Translations under genes and position numbers: made by a program
In this document: positions 29,601 to 43,000 of the stretch, piece by piece
Layout of the letters: each line of letters starts with the position of its first letter
Numbering within the stretch: the stretch's first letter is position 1
Notes under the pieces: generated by a model
The model's database searches: none
The model's input: the letters and a program-made list of their open reading frames with translations, nothing else
What the model was told of the DNA's origin: nothing
Assembly (NCBI RefSeq): GCF_947507565.1
Contig: NC_089185.1
Location: forward strand, 372,001-436,000
DNA from: Oscarella lobularis
Taxonomy: Eukaryota > Porifera > Homoscleromorpha > Homosclerophorida > Oscarellidae
Length of the DNA: 64,000 nucleotides
Direction: 5' to 3'

Positions 29601-32600
29601 CGTTTTCTCTTTTCGTAGGGATCTCCGCAGTTTGTCGAAGAGACGTCCGATTGCGTTTACGTTTTCGAGTGGACGACGCAGCACGCGTGTCCGTTGAAGC
29701 CTACGACCAGCGCCGTCGACAATTGCAGCGTCGTCGCGTCGGACGGCTACGAGTACAACTTCAACGCGCTCGCCGACAAAGATATGGACTACAGCTCGTT
29801 TTCGTTGGACAACAAGTACAACTATTCCATCAACGTGTGCCGGAAGCTCGTCGGCGCGTGCGGAAGTACGACGAACGCCGCCGCCTGTCAAAAATCGACG
29901 ACGGACGTCAATTCGGCAAAGTCGCTCGGCGTCACGTCAAAAAAAATCGAAGTCGGATTAAAATCATTTACGATTACGTACGCCGGCGGGGACAAGTGCT
30001 CGGACGGCTCCGCGCGTCAGGTCGTTCTCCAGTTCGTCTGCAATCGTGCTACGCACGTTTCGACGCTAACCGAAGTCGCCGAAGCGTCGCACTGCCAATA
30101 CGCTTTCACTCTATCGACTCCACTCGCCTGTCGACCCGCCGAAGTGCCGTGCGTCGCTTCGGACGCCGCCGGAACGTACGATCTATCGCCGCTGGCGAAA
30201 ATCGACGGTCATTGGACGGCGACGGGAACGGGCGATTCGCGTAGTCAATCGTTCTTTATCAACGTTTGCCGCTCCGTCTCCGGCGTTTCGGGTTGTCCCG
30301 CCGGCGTCGGCGCGTGTCAGTTGGACGGCGCCGGTAAGTATCACGGCACCGGTTACGTTTTATCGTCGCCGATCGTCGTCGACGGGGGCGTCGTCGTTCT
30401 GCGCTATCACAACGGCGAATATTGTCATCACGCTAAATTGCCGCGCGTGACGACGATTAAATTTAGTTGCGGAGTCGGCGCCGGCGAGCCCGTTTTCGAA
30501 CGCGAGACGCCCGACTGCGAGTACGTGTTCACGTGGTTCACGCAGTACGCGTGTCCCGTGCGCGTTGAGACGGGAAGCAATTGCGTCGTGCGGGACAAAT
30601 TTCGCGGCATCGACGGATACACGTTCAACTTGACGAGTCTCATCAATTCCGGGAGTCGATCGTTGGCGATGAAAAATAGTCTCAAGTTGATGTTTCGGGT
30701 GTGCCGACCGCTGGAAGACGGCTGCGGCGAAGATCGAAAATCGGGCGCGTGCGCCGAGTGCACTTCGGGCAGCGGCTGCGTCACCGAATCGGCTGGCACA
30801 GCAAACGATAAGCTCATCTATCGAGAAGGCGAATTGATTCTGAACTACACCGGCGGAGCGAGTTGCGGCGGCGGAAATCGTTGGACGACGATTCACTTCC
30901 AATGCTCGCGCACCAAGAAAGGCGGCGATCAAATCGAAGCGCTTCCCAATCCGAGCTCGTGCGGCCGAGCGCTTCAGTGGTTCACGCCGCTCGCGTGTCC
31001 GCCCCAAGGCGAAGTGATGGACTGTTCCTATTTCGATCCGACGACGCGCTATCAGTACGATTTGACGCAGTTGGCTTTGATTGACTACGCTTGGCGCGTG
31101 CCCGCCGGATCTCGGCGTACCTACTACATCAACGTGTGCGCGCCGCTCGTCTCGCGACCGCACTGGTCGCGTTGCGGATATATGGCGGGCGTGTGCGAAG
31201 TCGTTACGGCGGGAACGAAGACGACATCATCTGTAATGGAAGCGTAAGTCGCGAATATATGCAGGAGTTGAGAATTTTTTTAAAACTTTTTTAGGCACGA
31301 TTTGGGATTGGCTGACAAGGCGAACTTCAAGATTTACACAGCCCACGGCGGCGACGTGCACGTGAGCTTCGACGGGGGAGAAAAGTGTCCAGACAAGAAA
31401 TCTCAGAAGCGAACAATCATTCATTTTCACTGCCAGCCTGGCAGTTTGGTAACAAGTCAAAAATAACGTAAAAATCATTTAGATATCTTTTTTTTCGTAG
31501 GGAAATCCCGTGTTGAGCACGGTCGTCGCGAACTGCACGTACCTATTTGACTGGTTTTCCTACGTCGGCTGCCCGACGAATTCCCGGCCAACGACCGGCG
31601 CTCCGCGAACGGACTCGTCCGGAAAAGTCGTCTCCAAACCGCCGTTGAAACCGAAAGGCGATTGCACCGTCACCAATCCGCTCAGCGCTCGACGATTCGA
31701 CTTGAATTCTCTCGCTAAACTCGGCGATCAGACCGTGACCGACGATCGAAATAATAAATACGTATTGAGCGTCTGCAACGCTATTTCAACGAAGGACTTC
31801 GTTTCGGATGCGAATGTGAAAACGGGCACGGGAACGGCGCAAAAGGCGACGAATAATCTCTACTACGGCGCTGGAATTGCCAATAAAGATTTGAAATTTC
31901 TGCATCGGAATGTACTTGCTTTGACGTACGTCGGCGGAACGCCGTGCCACGGCGGAAAGTATAACCGGTCGACGATTATTACGTTCGTTTGCGACAAAGA
32001 TGCCGGTGCGGGAAAGCCGGCGTTTCAGTTCGAGTCGAAAGAGTGCAGTTATAACTTTCAGTGGAAAACGAAATATGCTTGTGAGAGTCTGGTACGTGGC
32101 TCAAGGAAAGCGAAAAGAAACGCTCTCAATAAAATGATTTTTGTAGATTGAATGCAGTGTTGAGAAAGATGGGGAAATGATGGATCTGAGTGTACTGGAG
32201 GGCAAAGGGAACGGTCCCAATGGAAATTGGCAGGTAAGGAAAAAACGAAGGGGGTTTGAATTGTCATTATTTCTCTTTCTATAGGTCGATTTGTCTGAAG
32301 CTAAATCGCTAGAGGGGACCGTCTATTTGCAATTGTGCAAGCCGCTGAATGCCATTGCTGGAAACCAATGTCCTGGGGGAGCAGCTGCTTGTTTGAAAAC
32401 GGGCGCCAACACTTATCAAGTTCGCCTTTTGTCCTCGAATGAAATCGACTCTTGATTTCTTTTTTAGAACCTTGGCGAGCCAACCCAAAGTCCCGTCTCC
32501 GTGCCCGAGGGCATTCAACTCGTCTACCGAAGTGGAGACGAGAATCCGAAGTGTACAGGCAGTGATAAGAGAATGTCAACGCTGATTACGTTCTCTTGCA

Positions 32601-35164
32601 AACGAGGACAAGAAGTGGGAACTTTGTTCTTAAAGTTTTCTTCTTCATTTTGGAGTTTTTTTCTAGGGAAAGCCATCGCCGTTGATATTTGACGCGTCAT
32701 CGTGCCGCTATTCGTTCTTGTGGCTCACTTCGACTGTGTGTCCGACTGTGACGTCGACTGTAGCGCCGACCGAGCCGCCGTCAACCGATTGCACTTACAA
32801 GGATGGCATATCCGACACTTTCTTTAATTTGAATCCTCTCAAAAACGCCAACTCCGACTTTACGGTAGCCGATTTCTCGCGAGAGAAGTACCCTCATATT
32901 CACTCTCTTCTTAGGTCTTTTCAGACAAGGGTAAGTTTGTTCTGAACGTTTGCCAAGGTCTACGCTCGTCGTCGCCCCAATGCGGTGGCAGTACAATGGT
33001 ATGCGGACCGGGGCCGACGAATCTGGGCTCTGTCGCCACAGCGAAACTATTCTACGATCGTGCCGAACGTCGACTCAGAATGGAGGCCACCGGCATTTCC
33101 GACAACTGTGAGACGACTTAGAGTGCCGTCGCTCTTTGTTAGTATGCCTCACATTTGGTTTACCCCACAGATGGAGGTTCTTATAAGTCAACGATTTACT
33201 TTTATTGCAAGAGGTCGGCGGGAGTTGGGTCTCCACAGCTCGAGGTGTATATATATACTCTTTTTCCAACACGGTTCTTTTCGGTGAAACCTTCTCTCGT
33301 AGATGGTCTCGGGTAATCGTTATTTTTTCTCGTGGAACACGCAGTACGCGTGTGTACCCACGCCTGGAAATTGCATGATTAAGGCTAAGAACGGATCTGT
33401 GTATGATCTGCAAGTGTTGCAGAGACTGAATGAGTACTGGAAGGTCAACGATCCGAAAGGCCGCGAGTCGTCGGGAGGGTAAAAGAAATACCGGCATTTA
33501 ATTAATTTCAGAATTTAAAAAACTACCGCTTTCTACAGATTACTTATAAACGTGTGCAGTCCTGTAAAAGATACGGCGATAGCGGAAAAAGGTGGCATAG
33601 ACCCGACGAACAAATTGACGGCGGATAACTAAATTTTTTCAGGTTGTCCAGCAGATGCTGGAGTTTGTCTAAGAACATCTTCCGGAGAGACACGTTCATT
33701 GGGATCGTCTGACGCAGCTTCGTTGAAATTCTGTAAGAAGAGGGAGCTCACCTAGGTGACAATTTGAGATAATTCTTGTGTATGTACATAGCTGCTGATA
33801 ACCGTGTGCTTATGCTGGAATACACCAATGGGCATATGTGCGACGCAGTGAAGAGACGACGTGCCTACACGACGATACAATTTCGATGTGATCCCCACGT
33901 GGGTTTGGGCACTAAGCAGGCAATCTTGACAAGGTAAATTTTTTGATATTCACGTACGCACGAAAGATCTATTTCCTCAGTGTGGAGAACGATTGTCATT
34001 ACGTCATCGAATGGCGAACAATAGCCGCTTGTCCATTGGATATCATCAAGTACCGTTTAGAAATTTTTTCCAAATGTTTTCAGAGGAGTTTTGCTTTGTA
34101 GCAATAATCGGGTCAGTCATTCGTGCAAGGTTTCTAGTATTGATGGCAGTACAACGTACGATCTAAACCAAGTGGCGCCAAGGTATTTTTTTCAAAAGCA
34201 GTGTAGTATAGAGCCGTTCGCCTTCACCTACTGTTTCTTAGCGACGTACTTGCTAAAGCGACGACAGGAAAGGATTCTTACGTGTACTACTTGACTCCGT
34301 GCCGAGCCCTGCAATCTAATCACGGCTGCGCCGACAAAGCGATGGTGTGCCAGACGCAGGCAACCGGCTCGAATGTCTACACAATTGGACTGAGCACCAA
34401 AATCGCCGCGTGGCCGCTCCCCGAAGGCGGCGTCGAAATGCGTTCCAACGGATCGACCCCGTGCCATCACAGCAACAGTCCTGCTAGTATTATGAAGCAG
34501 ACGATCATTCAGTTTACCTGTCCGAGTAACGAGAATGAGAAAGAGGTATAATGGATACAGTCAAAATCAACTTTTTTTCTATTTCTGCTCCTTTTAGGGT
34601 CCAGTCTTTTTATACGAATCTGGCCAGTGCCATTACGTCTTTTTGTGGACGACAAAGACTGTTTGTAGCATAGGGTACGCATCTATCGTTTTTGCGTTCT
34701 TCGTATGTTTTATTATCTTTTCTTAGGCAAATTCCATCGACTCCTGGTCCTGGAGGAGGAGTCAATCAGCGACCAAGTAAAGGAGGCCTCAGCGGCGGAG
34801 CAGTGTTTGGAATAATCGTCTTGGTACTCGGCCTACTGTCGCTTGTACTGGCGGTATATGTCTTTGTTCGATTTCCTACTAAAAGGTACACTCAGTATGT
34901 TTTTCTCGGCAGCTAATTTGATCTCTCTCCCCCAAACAGAGCGACCTTTTTCCGCGTAATAAGACAATGTGGATCCGGTCCCAAAACGCCTACGTACAAA
35001 TATTCTATGGTACGCTTTAGACAGATACGCGTCATTTCTAGTGACACGTCTCTGATTTGCAGCTGAAGTCGGATGATACCGACGAAGAAGGCGATATTGC
35101 ACTGGAGACGAAAAAGGCTCCCAAAGAAGAAGAAGAAGAAGATGACGATCTGCTTGATTTGTGA
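26654..35164 (+). CDS. IGF2R: Cation-independent mannose-6-phosphate receptor (IGF2R) homologue
   Basis: Twenty-four phase-consistent exons encode 2421 aa (human IGF2R 2491). A signal peptide (LLRLPLPLLLLIASLAHRVEP) is followed by about 15 CIMR/MRH repeats of about 150 aa, each with CxYxFxWxTxxAC, YFINVCRSL-type and GGxxCxxGxxRxTxIxFxC blocks. One transmembrane segment (about residues 2337-2359, AVFGIIVLVLGLL...) leads to a 62-residue tail. The tail has a YxxPhi signal (YSML, 2386-2389) and an acidic-dileucine end (EEDDDLLDL; DxxLL at 2415-2419), the GGA-adaptor sorting signal of the human receptor. No FN2 insert was seen in repeat 13. Exons 4 (27734..29563) and 5 (29619..31243) hold about eight repeats without introns, while the 3' half has 19 small exons. 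Role: carrying phosphomannosyl lysosomal hydrolases from Golgi to endosomes. Confidence 0.95.
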
Positions 35165-35345
35165 AGCAAATAGCTGATAGGAAATAGCGTAAATGAGCAC
35201 GTGATCACGACGTCGCGTCTAAAGATTCGTTGTGCGTTTTGACGTCGCAAGCCGATCTTCGCACTCTGCAGCCACGCGGCATCGTTCTTGTTACTTAGGA
35301 AAGATTCTTTTCTAGGATACAAGACACTAAGGTCTCCTAAAAATC
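35165..35345 (+). promoter_or_regulatory. C1GALT1 upstream region
   Basis: 181 bp between the receptor stop and the C1GALT1 ATG. It contains a CACGTG E-box (35198..35203) followed by GATCACGACGTC. It must serve as both receptor 3' UTR and C1GALT1 promoter. Confidence 0.3.
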
Positions 35346-36404
35346 ATGCGAGGCTACATCGTGCCCTTCGTGCTCGGATTCGTCGTCGGAATCCTCACCT
35401 CCTACTCGGCAATCAGCATCCTATACAAAGACTCGCTGAACAAAGCTCTTAGACGACTCTGTCCAAGTCCCCACGCGGAGTCGCTCGATCAATATCACAA
35501 ACACGATCACGACGACGATGACGAAGAAAACGACGAAAAAGCGGCTCCGCGAGCGTCGATCCTCTTCAACGACTTCGACGAAACTCATCACAAGGGCGCC
35601 GACTTCGTCGCGCGACGTCTCTTCAACAAAACGCGCATTTTGTGCTGGATTCTCACGAGCCCCCAAACGCTGCACACGCGCGCGAAACCGGTCAAGGAAA
35701 CGTGGGGCAAACGATGCAACACAATTCTCTTCATGAGTTCGAAACGCGACGACGATTTTCCCGCCATCGGACTCGACGTTCAAGAAGGCCGCGAGAATCT
35801 CTGGCCGAAGACGAAGGCGGCGTGGAAATATCTTTACGAGCATCACATCAACGATGCCGATTATTTTATCAAGGCCGATGACGACACATTCGTCGTTGTA
35901 GAGAATCTTCGCTATTTGGGATCCCAGCACGATCCCAATGGTCTCCACTATTGGGGTCGGAGATTTAAGCCGCTTGGGGATTATAATAGCGGTGGGGCTG
36001 GCTACGTTTTGAGTCGAGGCGCTCTGACCAAAGTGGGTCCCATTCTCGATGATCCCAAACTGTGCCCCTATAAGAGTTCAGCTGAAGACGTTCAGATTGC
36101 CGTTTGTCTTCGCTCAGTTGGCGTTACGCCGGGTGATTCTCGGGACGGGATTCGAGAACGATTTCATCCCTTTGTGCCCGAGCATCATCTCATACCGGGT
36201 CGCGTTCCCAAGAACAATTGGTATTGGCAATACATCTATTATCCAGGTCACGAAGGACCGGATTGCTGTTCGGATTTTTCGATATCATTTCACTATGTTA
36301 ATCCCACAAAGATGTACGAGCTGGAGTATCTGATCTATCATCTAAGACCGTACGGAGTTTCGACTACGACTCACGCGGATTCTCACAAAGCAAAAGCGCA
36401 ATAA
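35346..36404 (+). CDS. C1GALT1: Core 1 beta-1,3-galactosyltransferase (T-synthase), intronless
   Basis: Uninterrupted 352-aa frame (human C1GALT1 363). A type II anchor ([22 protein letters not shown]) and an acidic stem precede the GT31 catalytic domain: [28 protein letters not shown], then [17 protein letters not shown]. The DxD-type metal site is in [19 protein letters not shown]. Further on are [44 protein letters not shown] and [12 protein letters not shown]. It makes the core 1 (T antigen) mucin-type O-glycan by adding Gal to GalNAc-Ser/Thr in the Golgi. No intron is present although flanking genes have many. It could be one of several C1GALT paralogues; I saw no sign that it is the inactive chaperone COSMC, because the DDD motif is intact. 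Confidence 0.96.
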   Translation: MRGYIVPFVLGFVVGILTSYSAISILYKDSLNKALRRLCPSPHAESLDQYHKHDHDDDDEENDEKAAPRASILFNDFDETHHKGADFVARRLFNKTRILCWILTSPQTLHTRAKPVKETWGKRCNTILFMSSKRDDDFPAIGLDVQEGRENLWPKTKAAWKYLYEHHINDADYFIKADDDTFVVVENLRYLGSQHDPNGLHYWGRRFKPLGDYNSGGAGYVLSRGALTKVGPILDDPKLCPYKSSAEDVQIAVCLRSVGVTPGDSRDGIRERFHPFVPEHHLIPGRVPKNNWYWQYIYYPGHEGPDCCSDFSISFHYVNPTKMYELEYLIYHLRPYGVSTTTHADSHKAKAQ

Positions 36405-36470
36405 ACGTTACTGTGAGTCAGTATAGTACAGTACAATTTTTTAAAAGTGTTAGCTATCTAGCTGCTGATT

Positions 36471-36863
36471 TTAGTCTTTCTTGAGAATCGTTGCTCGTAC
36501 AATGTCCTCGTCCATTTTCAGACAGTCGGCATCGAGTCGTTTCACTATCGAAGGCGATCCGTGAAAATAGAAGAAAAAGTATCTGTTGTTGTTAATTAAA
36601 TTTCGCACAAAAATCATTTTCTGGCTTACCGTCCTTTCGTGTGGTACTCCGTGTGCGAGCGCATTCGATAGGGAAGCTCGCGTTGTCCGAGATTTTCGAT
36701 CTCCGTCAGCAAACCGCCCAAATCCATCACGGACAACGATATTCGTCGGAGTATCGCAGCCGTGGCCTCCTAAATTCTTCATCATGAAATGACTAAACGG
36801 CGTCAAGTGGGCCAGTACCTTGGAGGAAGCTCGCAAAATGAGCCCCATTTCGTACAAGACCAT
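36471..36863 (-). CDS. MRPS6: Mitochondrial ribosomal protein bS6m (MRPS6)
   Basis: Three exons (36863-36819, 36769-36630, 36582-36471) encode 98 aa. MVLYEMGLILRASSK|EATAAILRRISLSVMDLGGLLTEIENLGQRELPYRMRSHTEYH corresponds to human MRPS6 ([24 protein letters not shown]...ENLGERALPYR). The last exon YFFFYFHGSPSIVKRLDADCLKMDEDIVRATILKK completes the S6 fold. It is a component of the mitoribosomal small subunit. Stops of MRPS6 and C1GALT1 are 66 bp apart. The product is somewhat shorter than human (125 aa) at the C-terminus. Confidence 0.93.
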   Translation of the reverse strand: MVLYEMGLILRASSKVLAHLTPFSHFMMKNLGGHGCDTPTNIVVRDGFGRFADGDRKSRTTRASLSNALAHGVPHERTVSQKMIFVRNLINNNRYFFFYFHGSPSIVKRLDADCLKMDEDIVRATILKKD

Positions 36864-37017
36864 GCTCGATCGGAGCAGCGCACGCTAAATTAATCGCGGA
36901 ATATTTTCCCAAGCTCGCTGCTCTGCTGACGTTAGTTTCCACATGCAAGAGACGACCACGTCACGTTGGTGTGATGCCGCTTCGTTTGTAGGACGCGTCC
37001 GAAAGGATGATTTAGCG
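36864..37017. promoter_or_regulatory. Bidirectional promoter MRPS6/intersectin
   Basis: 154 bp between divergent ATGs. It includes CACGTCACG (about 36957), an E-box/CRE-like composite, but no TATA box. Confidence 0.4.
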
Positions 37018-40000
37018 ATGGGGACCCCCTATCAGCCGTTTGCACTCGTCCCAACCGGTGAGTAGAGAACTCCCAGTCGCTTGCACGCCCGTCGCTCGTC
37101 GTCGATTACGTCGAATCGTCGCTTTCGAGCTCGAACGTGCAGACTGAGTCGAGTTTGCGCGAATAGGCGGAGGAGGGACGGGAGCGGGAGGATCAACACC
37201 TTGGATCGTCACATCGGAGGATAGAGCGAAGAACGATCGCATTTTCCAGAGTTTCGGTCCAATCAATGGCAAAATAACGGGTAAGAGACACGACGAGGAC
37301 ATCGTAGGGCAAATCGAAGAAGCGTTTTTCTCTCCCCAGGACAGCAAGCCAAATCGTATCTCATGTCATCTGGCCTCTCAGCGACTATACTCGCTCAGAT
37401 ATGGTACATGAAAGACGCAAAAAAAGTGCAATCAACGTTATTTTTTAATAAAAGGACTTTGTCTGATATGGATGGCGACGGAAAGATGACGGCTCACGAG
37501 TTTTCCATTGCCATGAAATTGATTCAGTGTCGACGTCAGGGACTTCAACTTCCCGGTCAATTACCGCCCACCATGCTAGCACCCGCTCCTCAACCGTCGT
37601 CCTTCGCACCACAGGTGCAAAATCATTTATCCTTATTTGAAAATATTTATTTATTTTTTCTTAGCCTATGGCAATGGGTGGAATGGGTGGAATGGGTGTG
37701 GGTTTGGGACCCGTGCCCTTGTACGGGGGAACCCTTCCCGCGAGGCATCACGTCGCGTCGAGTCCGGGACTTCGTCGTGCGTCGAGTTTTCAACAGCCAA
37801 AGATGCCTTCATCACAACAGCAGGACGCGCCGTGGGCCGTTTCTGCCGCCGCAAAAATGAAATACAATCAAATCTTCAATGCAAACGATCGACTGAGAAG
37901 CGGCTATTTGACGGGAGCCCAAGCACGCACTCTCCTAATGCAGACGGGCCTACCTCAAGATCATCTGGCGCAGATATGGTAAATTAATTTTCTTTTGCAG
38001 GGAAAATTGTTATTATTCGTATTGGTTAGGCATTTGGCTGATATTGATAACGATGGACGCTTGTCCAACGAGGAATTCGCTGTGGCAATGTATTTGGTGG
38101 ACGATGTAAAGGCGGGATCGACTCTGCCCATTGTTCTTCCCATCGAATTGGTGCCTCCTTCGATGAGAAGAAAGGCGGCGGTGGCGGCGGCGGCGGCGGT
38201 GCAACGTCAGCAACAGCCACCTCAGCAACTGCAACAAATGAAGCATCTGTCTTCGTCTGGGGATTTGATTACTGGCAAAAAGGACGAACCCGTTTTTCCG
38301 CGTACTTGCAAAGAAAAATTAAATTTATTGATTTATTATTATGACGACGTCCGTTCTTTAGTTCACACGCAGACGTACGAAGATCGAAAGAGGGAGAATT
38401 TCGAGCGAGGGCGATTGGAATTGGAGAAAAGGAAGCAGGAAAGGAGAGAGAAAGAGCGCAAAGAAAAGGCAATAGCAGAAAAAAAATTGACGTAGACCTT
38501 GTCTTTCAATTTTCACTCAGGAAGAAAAGGAAAGAAAATTGCGAGAAGAGATGGAAAAAAGGGAAAAAGAGCAAGAACAAGAACGGTATAAAACCGAATT
38601 TTTACAAACGAAAATTTGCTCCAATCCGTTGTCTTCAGTCGAAAAGCCGAAGAACGTCGATTCGCCGAACTGGAGGAGGAACGCCAGCGCGATCTTGAAC
38701 GTCAAAAATTGGAAGCGGAGCACGATTATCAGGCGACGCTTCAACGACAGAGCGCCCAACGCGAAATGGAATTGGCTCGCGAGAGAGAATGGCAAAAGCG
38801 ACGAAAGGAAGAACTGGAAATCAGCAAGTCGAAACTCTCAGGCGAAGTCGGCACACTGAAGCAAAAGTGGAGATCGTTGAACGTCGAATTGGAAGCTCTC
38901 GTATGCGAAAAAATCGTCTTGGGAGCGTTTTCGATTTCTTTTTTTCTTCTAGACGCATAGGCAGACGTCGATTCTAGGGACGCTCGAGAGCAATCGGCTT
39001 CAGATGGACGAAGGTCGTCGTGCGCTTCACCGTATCTCTCAATCGAGAGATTCGAGGACCGAAGAGTTGAATCGTCTTCAGGGAGAGTTGAAGGTCAGTC
39101 GAAAGAGCGCGATAATTTAGACGAAAGATAGCGAAGATTTCAGAACGCTTCGGATCGGCTGAGCTTTCTGACGGAAGCCAGGGAACGAGTGGCGGAGGAT
39201 TTAAAAATGAAGGGATTCATTTCTGACGGTAAATTCGCGTGGCTATTGTTTTCCTATTTTTCCTTCACAGCTCTTCGTCTAGCGTCGATGATTAGCCAAT
39301 CGGCGAAAGATCAATGCCAACAGAAGCGAACGGCTATTATTCAACTGAGAGTCCTTCTTCAACAGCAAAACGACATGATCGCTGAGAAAACGAGAGAAAG
39401 CATGGCACATCATCTACAGTTGAAGGTAGAAAAATTCAACCTTGCCTTGTTTATATAGAAATTGCTTCTAAATTCACTTCGCGCGGCCGATTCTCGATTT
39501 TTTTCAGGAACTTGTGGAGAATGAGGAAAAGCTCTCGATTGAAGTGACGGGTCAGAGGCAGTTGGTCGATAAGAAACAACGCGAACGGGACGCGGAGATG
39601 CGACAGAAAGCGGCCGAGACGAAACGGCGGGACGACGAGGCGAAACTGCGGCGAGAGGAGGCCGAACGGCAGCGACGAGAAGCGGAGGAGACGGCTCGTC
39701 GCGAAGAAGAAGAGCGAAAAAGACGAGAAGACGAAGCGAGACGACGAGCCGCCGAACAGAGAGAAGCGATGCTGAAAGAAAAGGAGGAACGAGAGCGAAG
39801 AGAAGAGGAGAGAGCGCGGCAAGCGGAAGAGGCGAGAAAACGTCAAATCGCATCGGCAGAGAGAGCAAAGGAGGCGAGAAGTCGTTCAGAAGAATTAGTA
39901 GAAACGACTCACGTTGAAATTCGGCGAGCCGAAAGCCTTTCTCCTCCGGTAAATACGATTTTTTTAACGTTTAGACGACGACGTAAAACGAGTTCTTTTC

Positions 40001-43000
40001 TTCTTTTTAGCGCGACGCGAAAATGTCGGTGGCGGAAAAGGCTTATTTGCGTCGTTCCGAACTCGACGATGACGCCGATCGTCGATCAGCGATGCTTGAG
40101 GAGCGACTGTCGAAAGCGGGAATGATTCGACAACAGGTGGAAATGCTGCAGAAGAAGAAGAAGCAGATACAGCAGTTCAAGGTTCAGCAGAAACAAGAAG
40201 CGGCGGCGAAAGCGGCGGAAGAAGCGAGACGAAGAAAAGTAAGCGGAGAGACGACGGCGGCGGCGGAACGAAAGCGAATTGAAGACGAAAGACGACGAAA
40301 GGAAGAAGAAAGAAAAGCGGCGGCGGCAGCCGAAGAGGCGAGACAAAGGGCAGCGGCAGCCGAAGAGGCAAGGCAAAGGGCTGCGGCAGCCGAAGAGGCG
40401 AGGCAAAAGGCGGCGGCGGCAGCGGCGGCAAAAGAAGAAGCGATGAAGAAAGAAGAAGAAGAAGAAGAAGCGGAATTGAAAAAACGACAAATCGAGGCGA
40501 GAAAGCAAGCACTTGTAGCAAAGAAGGAGAAATTGTTGGCCGAAAAGAAACAAGCGTCGAGTGAGACTATAGGAAAACATAATCGCCTCGTTCCCTAGAC
40601 CTTCCGATTTTTTAGTCGTACGCGAAGAAGTTCGGCCTCACTATCGAGCTCTCTACGACTTCGTCCCGCGAGGAAAAGAAGAACTCGAATTCAAAGAAGG
40701 CGACGTCATAATTGTACGACCTAAAAAGCAATAATTATTATTATTTATTATTATTATTATTATTTCCTAATAGAGCGTTCCCACTTCGACCCACGTCGAC
40801 GCCGGCTGGTTCAGAGGTGAGCTCAACGGTCGCGTCGGTCTCGTTCCGCTCAACTACGTGACCGAAATCGATCAACGCGCGTCCCCCGCCTCGCAGCGAC
40901 GAGCCGTCAATCTCGCTCGCTCTTCGTCGCCATCTCATCCCGTCCCCGTTCCGCGTTCGAAAACGCCGCCCCGTCAAACGTCGCCGCTCGCCGCCGCCGC
41001 CTCCGACTCGATCTATTCCGTCCCGCCGTCGCAATTTCGTCGTCGAGAAACGAGTCCGCTCTCGATCGGCGGCGAAGCGTCGTTAGCCGGGCGACGATCG
41101 AAAACGTTTTCGTCGGCTCCGTGTTCGCCGAAGTCGCCGCCGCCGTCGTCGTTCGGCGACGCGCCGGACAGCGGGCGTCGTTTGGAGCGACAGGAATCCG
41201 ATCACTTTCGCGTCGTCGCTCTGTACGCGTATAGTGGGCGAGACGCCGATCATTTGACGTTTAACAAGGACGACATCATTTCGGTGCTCGATCAGAACGA
41301 CATGTGGTATAAAGGGAGTCTTAGAGGCAAGCAGGGCTGGTTTCCGAAATCCTACGTCAAGTTAATTGGAGGCCGAAGAGCTCAGTCTTCATCGTGAGGA
41401 AGACGCAAAGGAGAGGAAACGGTTTAGAGATTTTCTTTTTTTTTTTCTAGAGCTCTTCCTGATGCTTCTACGAAATCTGAAGCGATTGCGACGATTGAAT
41501 CTGTGGAAGAAGAGGCTCCTCCGGAGGGTGCGTATGACGTCGCTCGTCATTTTGTTTCATTTTTTATTATTTTATTTTCTCAGAATACGTTGCTATCTAT
41601 AATTACAGTGGCGACGATCACGATTTGAGCTTCAAGACGAACGACGTCATTTTGGTGACGAAGAAAGGCGGCGATTGGTGGACAGGTAAGATCGGAAACA
41701 GAGAGGGAACATTTCCGGAGACTTACGTCAAAAAGAAAGTCAACGAGGTAAAAACAAGAATCTCAATTATTCAAAAGAAAAAAAGGAATTCGCGCCGTAT
41801 GTTAGAACGAAGCAAAGGGAAAACAGACCGACGTCAAAGTGGCTCCTTCGACGCCTAAAAGGCTTCGTGTGTTACACATCTTTTTCCCCTATGTTTATTG
41901 TCATACTTTGACTTTTAGTAATTGCAACCGTAGTTGCCAAGTACGAAGCGACTGGGCCGGAACAGGTTTCCCTGACGCCGGGCCAGCTCGTTCACGTACG
42001 AAAACAAAATCCAAACGGTTGGTGGGAAGGCGAACTGCAGGTAAATTGAACCTCGTCCAGCTTGTAGAAAACCCTCCTCGCGAGTCTCTCCTCTCGCCTA
42101 GGCGCGGGGAAAGAAGAAGAAAGGCGGGTGGTTTCCGAGCAATCGCGTAAAATTGCTAGGCGACCCAAACGAAACGTCGGTCGCTCATAAAGGCACCGAT
42201 CTTCGTCAGGCGAGTGCGGACGAAATTCAACCCGGAACGCCGCCGTCGTTGATATCGGTCTCGCCGTCGTCGCCGTCGTCTTCATCAACGACGCCGTCTG
42301 CGTCAAGTCAACCTCCGGCACCAACTCGTAATATAATAAAAATCGTCTCGCTTTTTTTTTATCCATTTCTCTCTATTCTTCTTCCAGCGGGGGGTTTTCG
42401 CGTGATGGCTGCCTATTCGTATCAGGCGAACAACGACGACGAGCTGTCGTTTACGAAGGGCAACTTCATTTTGGTGACGAGTCAAGAGGGCGAATGGTGG
42501 ACGGGGGATTTGAATGGGAAAATCGGCGTCTTTCCGTCGAATTACGTGCAGCCGGTCAGCGAACTTCACACGCCGGCTACTGCTAAGTGTAATCACTAAC
42601 TGAGTGTCTGATTTATTGTGTTTTTGTCGTGTCTAAATCGAATGAAACGTGGCTAAGCGATCCGAGTCTCGTGGCGTGACTCTTTTTCTCTGTATTTCTA
42701 GGGAGCGATACGATCGAGCTGACAGTTCTCAAGTCCTTGGACGATACAGAACGAAAAAGACAAGTCAATTCAAAAGCTTGCGCATCGTAAATCTTTTTTT
42801 TTTACGTTGACGTTTCTTCAGGAAGCGATATTTGAATTGATTCAAACGGAGCAGAGCTACTGCGATGCCCTTCACTTAGTCAAAAACGTAAACTTTCTTA
42901 AAATCGAGATCTCCTTTAATTTTGATTCTTAGTTGTTCTACGATCCCGTCAACGAGGGAAACATTCTTGAGCCTGAAGTAATACAGGGTATTTTTGTCAA

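Noticed and set aside
39410-39868. Leu/Phe-rich minus-strand open frames opposite the intersectin coiled coil (also 40086..40580)
   Set aside because: They are antisense of Glu/Arg/Ala codons (GAG, GCG, AGA), which read as Leu/Phe/Ser. No start context, and similarity to membrane proteins is only compositional.
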